The notes: a model not told the origin generated them from the letters alone. A stretch of DNA of 64,000 nucleotides from Plantactinospora sp. KBS50 (GCF_002285795.1 NZ_CP022961.1:5212001-5276000), one strand, 5' to 3'. Shown: positions 27,510-36,730, counted from the first letter of the stretch. Program-made: numbers and translations.

Positions 27510-28574
27510 TCAGTGTGTCGCCCGGCCAGGACCGATGAGGTCCGCGAGCACGGTGACGAACGCGTCGGTGGTGGCAGTGTCCCGCACCGCCACCCGGAAC
27601 CAGTCGGCGCCCAGCCCGGGGAACGTGTCGCCGCGCCGGACCGCCCAGCCGCGCTCGCGCAGGGCGAGCCGCACCCGGTCGGCACCGGCGAGGTGCACGA
27701 GGACGAACGAGGCGGCCGGTACGCCTTCGACGCGTACCCCGGGCAGCCCGGCCAGCCGGTCGACCAGGTGCCGCCGGTCGGCCGCCAGCGCGGCGGCGAT
27801 CTCGCGCTCGGCCGCCACCGCGACCGGGCTCGCGCAGGCCCGCGCGGCGGCCAGGGCCGGGGTGGAGACCGCCCACAGCGGTTGCACCGCGGCCAGCCGG
27901 TCCACCAGGTCGGCCGGGGCCAGCAGGTATCCGACCCGCAGCCCGGCCAGCCCCCAGGTCTTGGTCAGGCTGCGGATCACCACGAGGCCCGGCAGGTCGG
28001 TGCGGTGCGCCAGCGACTCCGGTTCCCCGGGCAGGCCGGGCGCCGTGGTGCTGTCCTGGAACGCCTCGTCCACCACCAGCACCCGCCCCGGGCGGGCCAG
28101 CGCGGCGATGTCGGCAGCGGGATGCAGCACCGAGGTGGGATTGGTCGGGTTGCCCAGCAGCACGAGATCGGCGTCGGCCGGCACCAGCGCGGGGTCCAGC
28201 CGGAAACCGGTCCCGGCCGGCAGCAGCACCCGGTCCACCCGGTGTCCGGCGGCGCGCAGCGCGGCCTCCGGCTCGGTGAACTGCGGATGCACCACGACCG
28301 GCCGGCGTACCCCGGCCAGCGCCCGGGCGAGCAGCACGAACGCCTCGGCCGCACCGGCGGTGAGCAGCACCTGGTCCGGCGGCCGGCGGTGCCGGGCGGC
28401 CACGGCGGCCCGGGCCGGCGCCGGATCGGGGTAGCGGGCCAGCTCGCCCAGGGCCGCGGCGACCGGCCCGGCCAGCCACTCCGGTGGGGGCGCCCGCCGC
28501 ACGTTGACGGCCAGGTCGACCAGCCCCGGGGTCGCCTCGGCGTCGCCGTGGTGGCCGAGGTCGGGATCGGGCAT
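27510..28574 (-). CDS. cobC: CobC-type PLP aminotransferase / L-threonine-O-3-phosphate decarboxylase-like
   Basis: Fold-type I PLP enzyme of the histidinol-phosphate aminotransferase family; in B12 pathways this group supplies the aminopropanol arm. The 354-residue protein has LGNPTNPTSVLHP, VVDEAFQD and the PLP lysine in SLTKTWGLAGLRVGYLLAP. It lies 48 bp upstream of cobT. No Shine-Dalgarno is seen before ATG 28574, but CAGGAT lies seven bases upstream, so the message is likely leaderless. Aminotransferase versus decarboxylase activity cannot be told from sequence. Confidence 0.85.
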   Translation of the reverse strand: MPDPDLGHHGDAEATPGLVDLAVNVRRAPPPEWLAGPVAAALGELARYPDPAPARAAVAARHRRPPDQVLLTAGAAEAFVLLARALAGVRRPVVVHPQFTEPEAALRAAGHRVDRVLLPAGTGFRLDPALVPADADLVLLGNPTNPTSVLHPAADIAALARPGRVLVVDEAFQDSTTAPGLPGEPESLAHRTDLPGLVVIRSLTKTWGLAGLRVGYLLAPADLVDRLAAVQPLWAVSTPALAAARACASPVAVAAEREIAAALAADRRHLVDRLAGLPGVRVEGVPAASFVLVHLAGADRVRLALRERGWAVRRGDTFPGLGADWFRVAVRDTATTDAFVTVLADLIGPGRATH

Positions 28575-28643
28575 GGGACCGATCCTGCCGGGTACGCACC
28601 GGCGATCGATCCGCGGGTCCCGGGCGGGTCGACCGCGTCACCA

Positions 28644-28662
28644 TGATTATGAATAATTCTCA
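28644..28662. promoter_or_regulatory. AT-rich near-palindrome between cobC and the penicillin-binding protein gene
   Basis: TGATTATGAATAATTCTCA is a 19-bp near-palindrome (outer TGA/TCA arms, AT-rich centre) in DNA that is otherwise about 75% GC. Its left half resembles the GATAATGAT half of a Fur-family box. It lies between the two divergent starts. Operator identity is a guess. Confidence 0.35.
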
Positions 28663-28694
28663 CAAATCGCCTCGGTCCGCCCTAGCGTGAGGAG

Positions 28695-30863
28695 GTGATG
28701 ACGCAGCCCGACCCCTCCTCCTCGTCCCGCCTGGCCCCCGTCCTGCGCGCCGGCCTGATCGCCGGGGTCGCCCTCGCCGCGATCGCCTTCCCGCTGGTGG
28801 GCGCCGGTGGGCTCGGCGCGAAGGCGTTCTCGAACGCCGTCAGCGACCATCCGCAGGACCTGCGGCAGGTGCACCCCGCGCAGACCACCTACGTGTACGC
28901 CGCCGACGGCAGGACGCTGCTCACGATGTTCTACGAGGAACACCGCAAGTACGTGCCGATCAACCAGATCTCCCCGTACATGCAGCAGGCCATCGTGGCC
29001 GCCGAGGACTCCCGCTTCTACCAGCACCACGGCGTCGACGCCAAGGGCGTCGTCCGGGCCTTCGTGGCCAACCAGCAGGCCGGCGGGGTCTCCCAGGGCG
29101 CCTCCACGCTGACCATGCAGTACGTCCGGATGGCGCTGCGGGACGGCGCGCAGACCCCGAAGGAGGCGCTGGAGGCCACCCAGCAGACCAGCGTGCGCAA
29201 GGTGCGCGAGATGGAGATGGCGGTCGAGGTCGAGAAGGAGATGACCAAGTCGGAGATCCTGGAGCGGTACCTCAACTCCGCGTACTTCGGCCACCGGGCG
29301 TACGGCATCTACGCCGCCGCGGAGATCTTCTTCTCGAAGCGCCCGGCCGACCTCACCCCGCTGGAGGCGGCCACCCTCGCCGGCCTGGTCAAGGCGCCCA
29401 GCGAGTACGACCCGGCCAGCTCGGACCAGAAGGAGGCCACCGACCGGCGCAACTACGTGGTCGAGCGGATGCGGGTGATGGGATACGTGTCGGCGCAGGA
29501 CGCCGCGGCGTACAAGACGCAGCCCATCACGCTGCGGCTGACCACCCCGCCGAACGACTGCGTCTCGATCGACAAGCAGTACAACAGCTGGGGCTTCTTC
29601 TGCGACTACCTCAAGGCGTGGTGGGGGCAGCAGCCGGCGTTCGGTGACAACTACTACGAGCGCGAGGACAAGCTGCGGCGCGGCGGCTACAACATCGTGA
29701 CAAGCATCGACCCCCGGGTGCAGAAGATCGCCGAGGAACAGGTGGCGTCCCGGGAGTCCACCGGCAGCCCGTTCGCGCACGGCGTCGTGGTGGTGGAGCC
29801 GGGCACCGGCCGGGTCAAGGCCATGGCGGTCAACCGGATCTACTCCCTCGACCAGAGCCAGAACAGCCCGAACTCCAACGCGGCCCTGCGCGGCAAGGTC
29901 CCGGGCAACTACCCGAACACGGTCGTACCGCTGCTCGGCGGCGGCGACCTGCCCGGGTACCAGGCCGGCTCCACGTTCAAGATGTTCACCATGCTCGCCG
30001 CGCTGAACGCCGGCATACCGCTGAGCGCGTCCTTCAACGCGCCGTACAAGATCACGAGCATCTACCCGGACGGCAGCGGCGGGCCGACCGACTGCGGCGG
30101 GCTCTGGTGCCCGTCCAACGCCAGCGGCGCGATGACCGGCAACCAGACCATGTGGTCCGGCTTCGGCAAGTCGGTGAACACGTACTTCGTCTGGCTGGAG
30201 CAGAAGGTCGGGGTGGACAAGGTCGTGGAGATGGCAGAGAAGCTCGGCCTGAAGTGGCGTACCGACATCGACAAGACGCTCGCCTCCCCGATGAAGCGCC
30301 GGCTGTGGGGCTCGTTCACCCTGGGCGTCTCGGACGTCACGCCGCTGGAGATGGCCGGCGCGTACGCGGCGGTCGCCGCCGACGGCCGGTACTGCGAGCC
30401 GCTGCCGGTGCTGTCGGTGAGCAACCCGGACGGTACGCCGGCCACCTACCAGACCGCCGACGGCACCACCGTGCCGGTCGCCAAGGGCCGGTGCCAGCAG
30501 GTGTTCAGCCCGGACGTGGCCCGCGCCGCCACCGATGCGGCCCGCTGCCCGACCGGCGACAAGCCGGCCCGGGGCGGCTGCGGCGGCTGGTCCACGGCCG
30601 ACAGCGTGCGCGGCACGGTCGGCCGCCCGGTGGCCGGCAAGACCGGTACGACCGACAGCACCCGGTCGGCCTGGTTCGTCGGCTACACGCCCGAACTGGC
30701 CGCCGCGAGCTTCATCTCCGATCCGGACAACCCGAACAACGCGGTCGGCGATGGTCAGTCGAACAAACCGGTTGATACCGTCGCCAACACCCTGAAGGGC
30801 GCGCTGAAGGACCAACCCGTCCGCCAGTTCTCCGCACCCTCCGACGCCATGGTGGGCAGTTGA
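28695..30863 (+). CDS. Class A penicillin-binding protein (transglycosylase/transpeptidase)
   Basis: Peptidoglycan polymerase and crosslinker. The 722-residue protein has an N-terminal membrane helix (residues 15-40), a GT51 domain (VAAEDSRFYQHHGVDAKGVV, QGASTLTMQYVRM, EILERYLNSAYFG), and a transpeptidase domain with Ser426 in AGSTFKM (SxxK), SVN (SxN) in FGKSVNTYF and Lys649 in GKTGTT (KTG). GTG 28695 has TAGCGT exactly six bases upstream, so a leaderless message from that codon explains why the GGAGG sits too close to the ATG three bases later. Confidence 0.94.
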   Translation: MMTQPDPSSSSRLAPVLRAGLIAGVALAAIAFPLVGAGGLGAKAFSNAVSDHPQDLRQVHPAQTTYVYAADGRTLLTMFYEEHRKYVPINQISPYMQQAIVAAEDSRFYQHHGVDAKGVVRAFVANQQAGGVSQGASTLTMQYVRMALRDGAQTPKEALEATQQTSVRKVREMEMAVEVEKEMTKSEILERYLNSAYFGHRAYGIYAAAEIFFSKRPADLTPLEAATLAGLVKAPSEYDPASSDQKEATDRRNYVVERMRVMGYVSAQDAAAYKTQPITLRLTTPPNDCVSIDKQYNSWGFFCDYLKAWWGQQPAFGDNYYEREDKLRRGGYNIVTSIDPRVQKIAEEQVASRESTGSPFAHGVVVVEPGTGRVKAMAVNRIYSLDQSQNSPNSNAALRGKVPGNYPNTVVPLLGGGDLPGYQAGSTFKMFTMLAALNAGIPLSASFNAPYKITSIYPDGSGGPTDCGGLWCPSNASGAMTGNQTMWSGFGKSVNTYFVWLEQKVGVDKVVEMAEKLGLKWRTDIDKTLASPMKRRLWGSFTLGVSDVTPLEMAGAYAAVAADGRYCEPLPVLSVSNPDGTPATYQTADGTTVPVAKGRCQQVFSPDVARAATDAARCPTGDKPARGGCGGWSTADSVRGTVGRPVAGKTGTTDSTRSAWFVGYTPELAAASFISDPDNPNNAVGDGQSNKPVDTVANTLKGALKDQPVRQFSAPSDAMVGS

Positions 30864-30898
30864 CCGTTGCCCGGCCCGCCGGCCCGTGCCGGCGGGCG

Positions 30899-31031
30899 CC
30901 GGACGGACGGCGGGTGCCGGACGGCGGGTGCCGGACGGCGGGTGCCGGACGGCGGGTGCCGGACGGCGGGTGCTGGATGGCGGGTGCTGGATGGACGGCG
31001 GGTGCCGGACGGCGGGTTGCTGGATGGCGGG
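30899..31031. repeat. 14-bp intergenic minisatellite
   Basis: About eight to nine 14-bp units (gccggacggcgggt and the variant gctggatggcgggt) fill the 174-bp gap between the convergent PBP and GNAT genes. The unit is not a multiple of three, consistent with a non-coding position. Confidence 0.92.
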
Positions 31032-31037
31032 CGGTGC

Positions 31038-31604
31038 TCAGCCCAGGTCGGCGGCCACGAAGGACCAGACCTCAAGGTCGACCCGGCCGCCCTGGACGTA
31101 CCCGGCGTTGCGCAGCAGGCCCTCGTAGCTGAACCCGGCCTTCTCCACCACCCGGCGGGCCGGGGTGTTGCCCGGCGCCACCCGGACCTCGACCCGGTGG
31201 AACCCGTGCTCCAGGATCAGCGCGATGGCCGCCGCGTCCACCGCCTCGGCCGCCAGGCCGAAGCCGCGCGCCTCGGGCGCGATCGCGTACGAGACCTCGG
31301 TGACCCGGCAGGCCCAGTCGGTCCGCTTGGTCCACAGGCAGCCGACCAGCCGATCGTCCTCGCGCCTGACGACCCCGTAGTGGTCGCCGCTGCCGCTGTC
31401 CCGCCGCTCCTGGGCCGCCTCGGTGCACCACCGCACGGCGTCGACCGTGCCCGGCTGCGGCAGCGGCAGCCAGCGCAGCGTCAGCTTGTCCCCGAAGACC
31501 TCCGCCACCGCGTCCGCGTCGTGCCCGGTCAGCGGTCGGACGTGCGCCCGCGGGGTGGAGACGGTCAGCCGCGGAAAGCGACGTACCGCCACGTCACCGG
31601 TCAC
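31038..31604 (-). CDS. GNAT acetyltransferase, RimJ/RimL type
   Basis: A 188-residue N-acetyltransferase with the acetyl-CoA loop EARGFGLAAEAVDAAAIALI and NTPARRVVEKAGFSYEG, typical of the RimJ/RimL subgroup that acetylates protein N-termini or small amines. GTG 31604 overlaps the cobB stop (GTGA), so translation is probably coupled. The substrate is unknown; nothing suggests a role in cobalamin synthesis beyond the position. Confidence 0.85.
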   Translation of the reverse strand: MTGDVAVRRFPRLTVSTPRAHVRPLTGHDADAVAEVFGDKLTLRWLPLPQPGTVDAVRWCTEAAQERRDSGSGDHYGVVRREDDRLVGCLWTKRTDWACRVTEVSYAIAPEARGFGLAAEAVDAAAIALILEHGFHRVEVRVAPGNTPARRVVEKAGFSYEGLLRNAGYVQGGRVDLEVWSFVAADLG

Positions 31605-33411
31605 GCCGGGGGCTCTCCGTTCGCCGGCGACCCGGGCGTCGCGCCGCCGTTGGCCGCGGGCATCGCACCGGCCGGCGACACCTGACCGGCGCCGAGGCCC
31701 GCCGGAGACACCGGGTCCGCGCCCGCCGGTGAGACCGGACCGGCACTCGCCGGCGAGACCGGACCGGCCGCCCCGGGTGCCGGGATCCGCCCGACGCCCG
31801 CACCACCGGACACAGGGGCACCACCAGGCACAATGGCACCACCGGACACAGGGGCACCACCGGACACAGGCGCACCACCAGGCACAGGCGCACCACCAGG
31901 CACAGGCGCACCACCAGGCACGGCAGCACCGCCGGGAGTGGCGGCACCGACCGGCCGGCCGGCGCCGCCCGGTGGCACGGGGGCGGCGGGGCCGGCCGGG
32001 AGCACCGGGGCCGCCGCGGACACCCGGCCGGCCGGGTCCGGCGGGGCCGCCGCGGTGACCAGCCGCCCGGCGATGCCGGGCACCCCGGCCCAGTGCAGGG
32101 TGAGCTGCGAGGCGTGCACGCCGCGCCAGACGTACCCCTCGTCGGTGCCGCCCCACCGCCAGGCCGGCGCCTGACCGGCGCGCGGATGGATCACGGCGCG
32201 GTGTTGCTTGTAGCCCACGACCCGGTCGTCGGCGGCGGCCACGACGCTGGCCGACCGGGCGGTCGCCTCCCGGTAGCCGACCACGACCGTGTCCAGGCTG
32301 CCGCCCTCGGCGTCCAGTACGCCGCACATCGGCTGGCCGTCGAACTCGCGGATCAGCCACAGCAGGCCGGCGCCCTCGGCCACCACCGGGTGCCCGGTAC
32401 GCGCCAGCTCGGCCACCGCGATGCAGAGCCGGCGGTTGGCCGACAGCTCCGCCGCGTACGACTCCGGCAGGCCGCCGCCGACGACCAGCGCGCCGGTCCC
32501 GGCGGGCAACGCCTCGTCGCGCAGCGGGTCGACGGTGACCACGTCGGCGCCGGCGGCGGCCAGCAACTCGGCCGTCTCCGGGTGCGAGTAGGAGCCGGCG
32601 CTGCCGCCTGCCACCGCGACCACCGGCCGCTGCCCAGGGGCCAGCGTCAACTGGTTGCCGGTCGGCCCGGTGACGGCCGCGTCGGCGATGGACCACGCTT
32701 CGGCCGACAGCCGGGGCGCCGAGGCCGCGAGCCGGAGCAGCCCGTCGAGATCGACCGTGCCGCCCACCGCCTCCCCAGCCGGCGCACGCCCTGGGCTGCC
32801 TCGGAACTGCCGCGCAGCACCGGCACCACGCCGTGCTGCCGGGACGGCAGTACGGCCGGCAGGTCCCGGCGGCGCAGCGCGCCGAAGACCGGCACGCCGA
32901 GGTCGTCCAGCGCCTCGCGCAGCAGTTCCTCGTGCCGGTCGGAGGCCACCCGGTTGAGGATCACCCCGCCCAGCCAGAGCAGTTCGTCGTAGGCGCGGAA
33001 GCCGTGCACCAGCGCGGCCACCGACTGACCCATCGCCGCCACGTCGATCACCAGGACCACGGGTGCCCGCAGCGCGGTGGCGACCGCCGCCGTCGAGTCG
33101 GTGTCCGGGCGGCCGGAGAGGCTGTCGTACAGCCCCATGGTGCCCTCCACGACGGCGATGCCGGCGCCCGCGGCACCGTACGCGAACAGCGGGCCGACCC
33201 GGTGCGTACCGATCAGCCGGGCGTCCAGGTTGCGGCCCGGCCGGCCCGCGGCGAGCCCGAGGTACGCCGCGTCCGTCCGATCCGGGCCGATCTTGAAGCC
33301 CGCGGCGTCCAGCCCGCGGGCCGCCCAGGCGGCCAGCAGCCCGATCGTGATGGCGGTCTTGCCATGCCCGGACGATGGTGCGCTCACGACCAGGCGCGGC
33401 ACGGCGGTCAT
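31601..33411 (-). pseudogene. cobB: Cobyrinic acid a,c-diamide synthase, frameshifted and lacking the glutaminase Cys
   Basis: CobB amidates cobyrinate using glutamine. From ATG 33411 (GAGGAG upstream) the N-terminal ATPase half is clear: SAPSSGHGKTAI P-loop, GFKIGPDRTDAAYLG, VEGTMGLYD, GGVILNRV. The frame breaks at a C4 run on the plus strand (32773-32776); one extra base would join RRLGEAVGGTVDLDGLLRLAA. The second half (stop at 31601) is the glutaminase domain, but the usual AECAGL nucleophile motif reads AEGAGL (codon 32374-32372 is GGC). After VTAAAPP the last about 125 residues are a Pro/Gly/Ala repeat tail. Full length would be about 603 residues against about 460 usual. Confidence 0.82.
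31801..31926 (-). repeat. 18-bp minisatellite in the cobB 3' tail
   Basis: About seven 18-bp units (caccaccaggcacaggcg and variants) encode a GAPVPG/GAPVSG hexapeptide repeat in the C-terminal tail. Confidence 0.9.
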
Positions 33412-33880
33412 CGTCGACTCCTCGTGTGATGTGCGGCGGTGATGTGTTGCTGTGAATGTGTGGCTGTGGCTCTGTGGGTGTGACGGTGCAGGTGTGGCTC
33501 TGTAGCTGTGCGGTGGCGTAGGGCTCTGGCGCGCGGCCGGGACAACCGGGCGAACCCGGGACAAAGCCACAGACCGGGACAGGCCCGACCCCACTGGCGG
33601 ACGTCCGGCGTGACGATACCGGGCAGCTGGGACAGAACGCACCCCCGTCGACAGGTGTTTACCGGATCTGACGGCGGAAGATCCACCGACCCCACCCGTT
33701 GGCCCCGGACCGCCGTCCCCGCACCCGGTCGCCGGCCGAGCGACTGCGGCCGCGGCCGGCGGCGGTCGGCGCGGCCGGCGCGGCCGGCGGCGGATCGAGG
33801 GCGTGCCCGGCGGTGCCGGTCGGTGTCGCGGGTGCGCCGCCGCCGGCCGGGACCGCCGGGCGCCCGAGTAGCCTCGGGTC
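33412..33880. other. 469-bp intergenic region, cobB / SURF1
   Basis: No gene is convincing here. On the minus strand, about 90 bases just upstream of cobB (roughly 33420-33520) are C/A-rich and almost G-free, with many CACA runs, unlike the rest of the window. I looked for a cobalamin riboswitch and did not find the B12 box. The SURF1-proximal end holds the -10-like TAGCCT at 33869-33874. Confidence 0.5.
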
Positions 33881-34690
33881 GTGTACCGCTTCCTGCTGAC
33901 GCCGCGCTGGCTGGGGTATCTCGCCCTCACCCTGGCCGCCGCGGCGGTGATGGTCCTGCTGGGCGACTGGCAACTGCACCGTTACCAGCAGCGCGCCGCG
34001 ATCAACGGCCGGATCGACGCGTCGGCCACGGCCGCGCCGGTGCCGGTCGACCGGGTGCTGCCGCCCGCCGGTACGGCCGCGGGCAGCGCCGGGGCGGAGC
34101 CGCCGGCCGACGCCGAGTGGACCCGGGTCACCGTCACCGGCGAGTACGACCCGGCGAACCTCATCCTGATCCGCGGTCGCACCGTCGACGGGCAGGTCGG
34201 GTTCGAGGTGCTCACCCCGCTGCGGACCGCCGGCGGCCACGCCGTCCTGGTCGACAGGGGCTGGATCCCGCCGGCGCCGGGCGCCGCCACCGTGCTGCCG
34301 CAGGTCCCCGCGACACCGTCCGGCGCGGTCACGGTGCTGGCCCGGGTACGCCGGTCGGAGAGCCGGCCGGACACGGTGCAGCACCGCGGCGGCCGGCTGG
34401 AGAGCCGGCGGATCTCGGTGCCGCGCCTCGCGGCCGAGCTGCCATACCCGGTGTACGGCGGATATCTGCTGCTCGACGAGCAGACCCCGGCGGCGGATCC
34501 GGCGTTCGTGGCGATACCCGTGGAACACCAGAACGACTGGCAGAACGCCGGCTACGTGGTGCAGTGGTGGCTGTTCGCCGGGATGGCCCTGTTCGGGTAC
34601 GGCTGGGCGGCCCGCCGGGAGGCCCGCGGCGGCCCGACCGCCGCCGGACCGGACGCCGACCGGGTGCCGGCGGTCGCCGCCGGCCCCTGA
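33881..34690 (+). CDS. SURF1 family protein
   Basis: A 269-residue inner-membrane protein involved in cytochrome c oxidase assembly. It has two membrane helices, near residues 12-28 and 230-250, with a periplasmic domain between, and the family motifs LGDWQLHRYQQR, VTGEYDPANLILIRGR, VLVDRGWIPP and DWQNAGYVVQWWLFAG. GTG 33881 has no Shine-Dalgarno; TAGCCT ends six bases upstream, so a leaderless start is likely. Confidence 0.92.
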   Translation: MYRFLLTPRWLGYLALTLAAAAVMVLLGDWQLHRYQQRAAINGRIDASATAAPVPVDRVLPPAGTAAGSAGAEPPADAEWTRVTVTGEYDPANLILIRGRTVDGQVGFEVLTPLRTAGGHAVLVDRGWIPPAPGAATVLPQVPATPSGAVTVLARVRRSESRPDTVQHRGGRLESRRISVPRLAAELPYPVYGGYLLLDEQTPAADPAFVAIPVEHQNDWQNAGYVVQWWLFAGMALFGYGWAARREARGGPTAAGPDADRVPAVAAGP

Positions 34691-34761
34691 CCGGCCGCGG
34701 CCGGCGTCGCCGAACCGGCCTGCGCCCGGCGTCGGGCCGGCAACCCGGGCCGCAGCCCGGC

Positions 34762-34819
34762 GCGGAGCCCACCACCGGTCGCAGCCCCGTGCGGAGCCCA
34801 CCACCGGTCGCGGCCCGGC
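34762..34819. repeat. 29-bp direct repeat between SURF1 and ligB
   Basis: Two adjacent near-identical 29-bp units (34762-34790 and 34791-34819; gcggagcccaccaccggtcg core) fill the gap between the convergent SURF1 and ligase genes and end at the ligase stop. Confidence 0.85.
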
Positions 34820-34820
34820 C

Positions 34821-36404
34821 TCAGCCCGGCGGCCGGCCGCCGTGGATGGCCCGGACCGCGTCGATCGTGTCGGCCTCCGCGGCCGTCTTGTCGTCCCGGT
34901 AGCGGACCACCCGGGCGAACCGCAGGGCCATCCCGCCCGGATACCGGCTGCTGCTCTGCACCCCGTCGAAGGCGATCTCGACGACCTGTTCGGGGCGGAC
35001 CCGGACCACCCACTCGCCGCGCTCGACGGCCAGGTCGAGGAACCGCTCGGTCTGCCACCGCAACAGCTCGTCGGTCAGCCCCTTGAAGGTCTTGCCCAGC
35101 ATCACGAACCCGCCGGTGTCCGGGTCGCGGGCGCCCAGATGCAGGTTGGACAGCCAGCCGCGGCGCCGGCCGCTGCCCCACTCGACGGCCAGCACCACCA
35201 GATCCAGGGTGTGCCGGGGTTTCACCTTGACCCATGCCGCGCCGCGCCGGCCGGCGTCGTACGGCGCGTCGGGCGCCTTGATCACCACGCCCTCCTGGCC
35301 GGCGTCGATCGCGGTCGCGAAGGCGGAGGCGGCCTCCTCGGCGGAGTGCACCTCCAGCCGCCCGACCACCAGGGCGGGGGCGACGGTCGCCGCGAGCGCC
35401 GCCCACCGGTCCCGGCCGGGCGCGTCCAGCAGGTCCGTGCCGTCCAGGTGCAGCAGGTCGAAGAAGTACGGGGTGAGCGTGGTCGTGCCGCTGCCGGGGG
35501 CGCTCGGGGCCGGCGCGGCACTGGCGGCGCCGGCCGCGAGCCGACGGCGGGCGCCTCGGGTGGCGGCCCGGCTGGCGGTCTCCTGGAACGGCCGGGGCCG
35601 CCCGGTGGCGTCCAGCGCGATCGCCTCGCCGTCCAGCACCAGCTCCCGGGCCGGCAGCGCGCGGACCGCGGCCACCACCTCGGGCAGCCGCACGGTGATG
35701 TCGTCCAGGCTGCGGGTGAAGACCGAGATGTCGTTGCCGGAGCGGTGCACCTGGATGCGGATGCCGTCGAGTTTGACGTCCACCACCGCCGGGCTGCCGG
35801 TCGCCCCGAGCGCCTCGTCGACCGAGGAGGCGCTCTGCGCGAGCATCGGTGCGAGGGGCCGCCCCACCCGCAGGCTGAACTCGCCCAGCGCGGCGGCTCC
35901 GCCGGTCAGCGCGGCCACCGCCACGGCACGCAGGTCTCCGGCCATCAGCAGGGCACGGCGGACCAGCGGCAGCGGCACCTGCGCCGCCCGGGCCACCGCG
36001 TCGGCCAGCAGGCCGGCCTGGGCGCCCTGGCGCAGCTCGCCGCTGAACAGCCCAACGAGCATCCGCTGCTCGTCCGTGGTGGACCGGGCGAACAGCGCCG
36101 CGAGCAGCGCCCGGCGGCGCTGCTGCGAGCCGGAGCCGGCCACCGCGGACAGCTCTTCGATCGCCGCGTCCACCTCGGTGACGCTCAGCTCCGGCTCGGC
36201 GGCCGGCGGGGGCAGGTCGCGCAGGCTCGCGTAGCCCACCCCGGTCTGTCGCTGCCGCAGCTCGCCCGCGAGGTATGCCGCGCCGATGCTGATCTCGTCG
36301 ATCCGCAGGTCACGCAGGGCGGCGGCGAGCAGGTCGACCTTGGCCCGCCGGCCGGAGATCGCAGTCACGGCGGCCGAGGTGGCCGCCAGGTCGAGGAACC
36401 GCAC
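34821..36404 (-). CDS. ligB: ATP-dependent DNA ligase, LigB type
   Basis: Seals DNA nicks using ATP. The 527-residue protein has an N-terminal helical DNA-binding domain, then the nucleotidyltransferase core with the adenylated Lys211 in VDVKLDGIRIQVHR, motif III-like LDGEAIALD, motif IV EGVVIKAPDAPYDAGRRG, motif V WVKVKPRHTLDLVV, and a C-terminal OB domain. It matches actinobacterial LigB; it is an accessory to the essential NAD-dependent LigA. GTG 36404 has CAGGAT six bases upstream and no Shine-Dalgarno, so a leaderless start is likely. Confidence 0.93.
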   Translation of the reverse strand: MRFLDLAATSAAVTAISGRRAKVDLLAAALRDLRIDEISIGAAYLAGELRQRQTGVGYASLRDLPPPAAEPELSVTEVDAAIEELSAVAGSGSQQRRRALLAALFARSTTDEQRMLVGLFSGELRQGAQAGLLADAVARAAQVPLPLVRRALLMAGDLRAVAVAALTGGAAALGEFSLRVGRPLAPMLAQSASSVDEALGATGSPAVVDVKLDGIRIQVHRSGNDISVFTRSLDDITVRLPEVVAAVRALPARELVLDGEAIALDATGRPRPFQETASRAATRGARRRLAAGAASAAPAPSAPGSGTTTLTPYFFDLLHLDGTDLLDAPGRDRWAALAATVAPALVVGRLEVHSAEEAASAFATAIDAGQEGVVIKAPDAPYDAGRRGAAWVKVKPRHTLDLVVLAVEWGSGRRRGWLSNLHLGARDPDTGGFVMLGKTFKGLTDELLRWQTERFLDLAVERGEWVVRVRPEQVVEIAFDGVQSSSRYPGGMALRFARVVRYRDDKTAAEADTIDAVRAIHGGRPPG

Positions 36405-36461
36405 GTCCCCATCCTGGCAGCCACCACCGACAGCGAGCGCCGGTCGGGAAACCCCGGCGGC

Positions 36462-36668
36462 TCAGGCGGCGACCGGTTCCTCCACCCGCAGGCCACGGGC
36501 CCGGATACCGTCGGCCACCCGGGACAACGCGGCGTCGAGCGCCACGAGCGCGGTGGAAAGCTCGGCAAGCTGGTCCTTCAGCATGTCGTCGGACCACGTG
36601 GAGACGTCGACGTCCCCCAGCGCACTGACCGCGGCGTCCAGCCGCGCAATGGCGTCTTTCGTACTCAT
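36462..36668 (-). CDS. Small protein resembling the N-terminal part of DUF222 proteins
   Basis: A 68-residue, helical, acidic protein starting MSTKDAIARLDAAV. The pattern LDAAVSALGDVDVSTWSDD followed by LDAALSRVADGIRARGL looks like the N-terminal helices of DUF222/13E12-repeat proteins, but the HNH domain is absent. ATG 36668 is supported by TAAGCT seven bases upstream (leaderless architecture), which argues for a real small gene rather than debris. The family link is by eye and tentative. Confidence 0.6.
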   Translation of the reverse strand: MSTKDAIARLDAAVSALGDVDVSTWSDDMLKDQLAELSTALVALDAALSRVADGIRARGLRVEEPVAA

Positions 36669-36730
36669 GTTCGAAAGCTTACCGTACCGGGTGGCCCGAT
36701 ACGGGATGTTCGGCAAACTCCCGCCCGGGT

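Noticed and set aside
24847-28644. Single 1265-codon frame across cobC, cobT and the siroheme synthase gene
   Set aside because: Only the last 467 codons show family motifs; the rest is a shadow of cobT and cobC in another frame.
33412-33700. Cobalamin riboswitch upstream of cobB
   Set aside because: No B12-box (gccactg) in the right sense and no recognisable core; only a C-rich leader.
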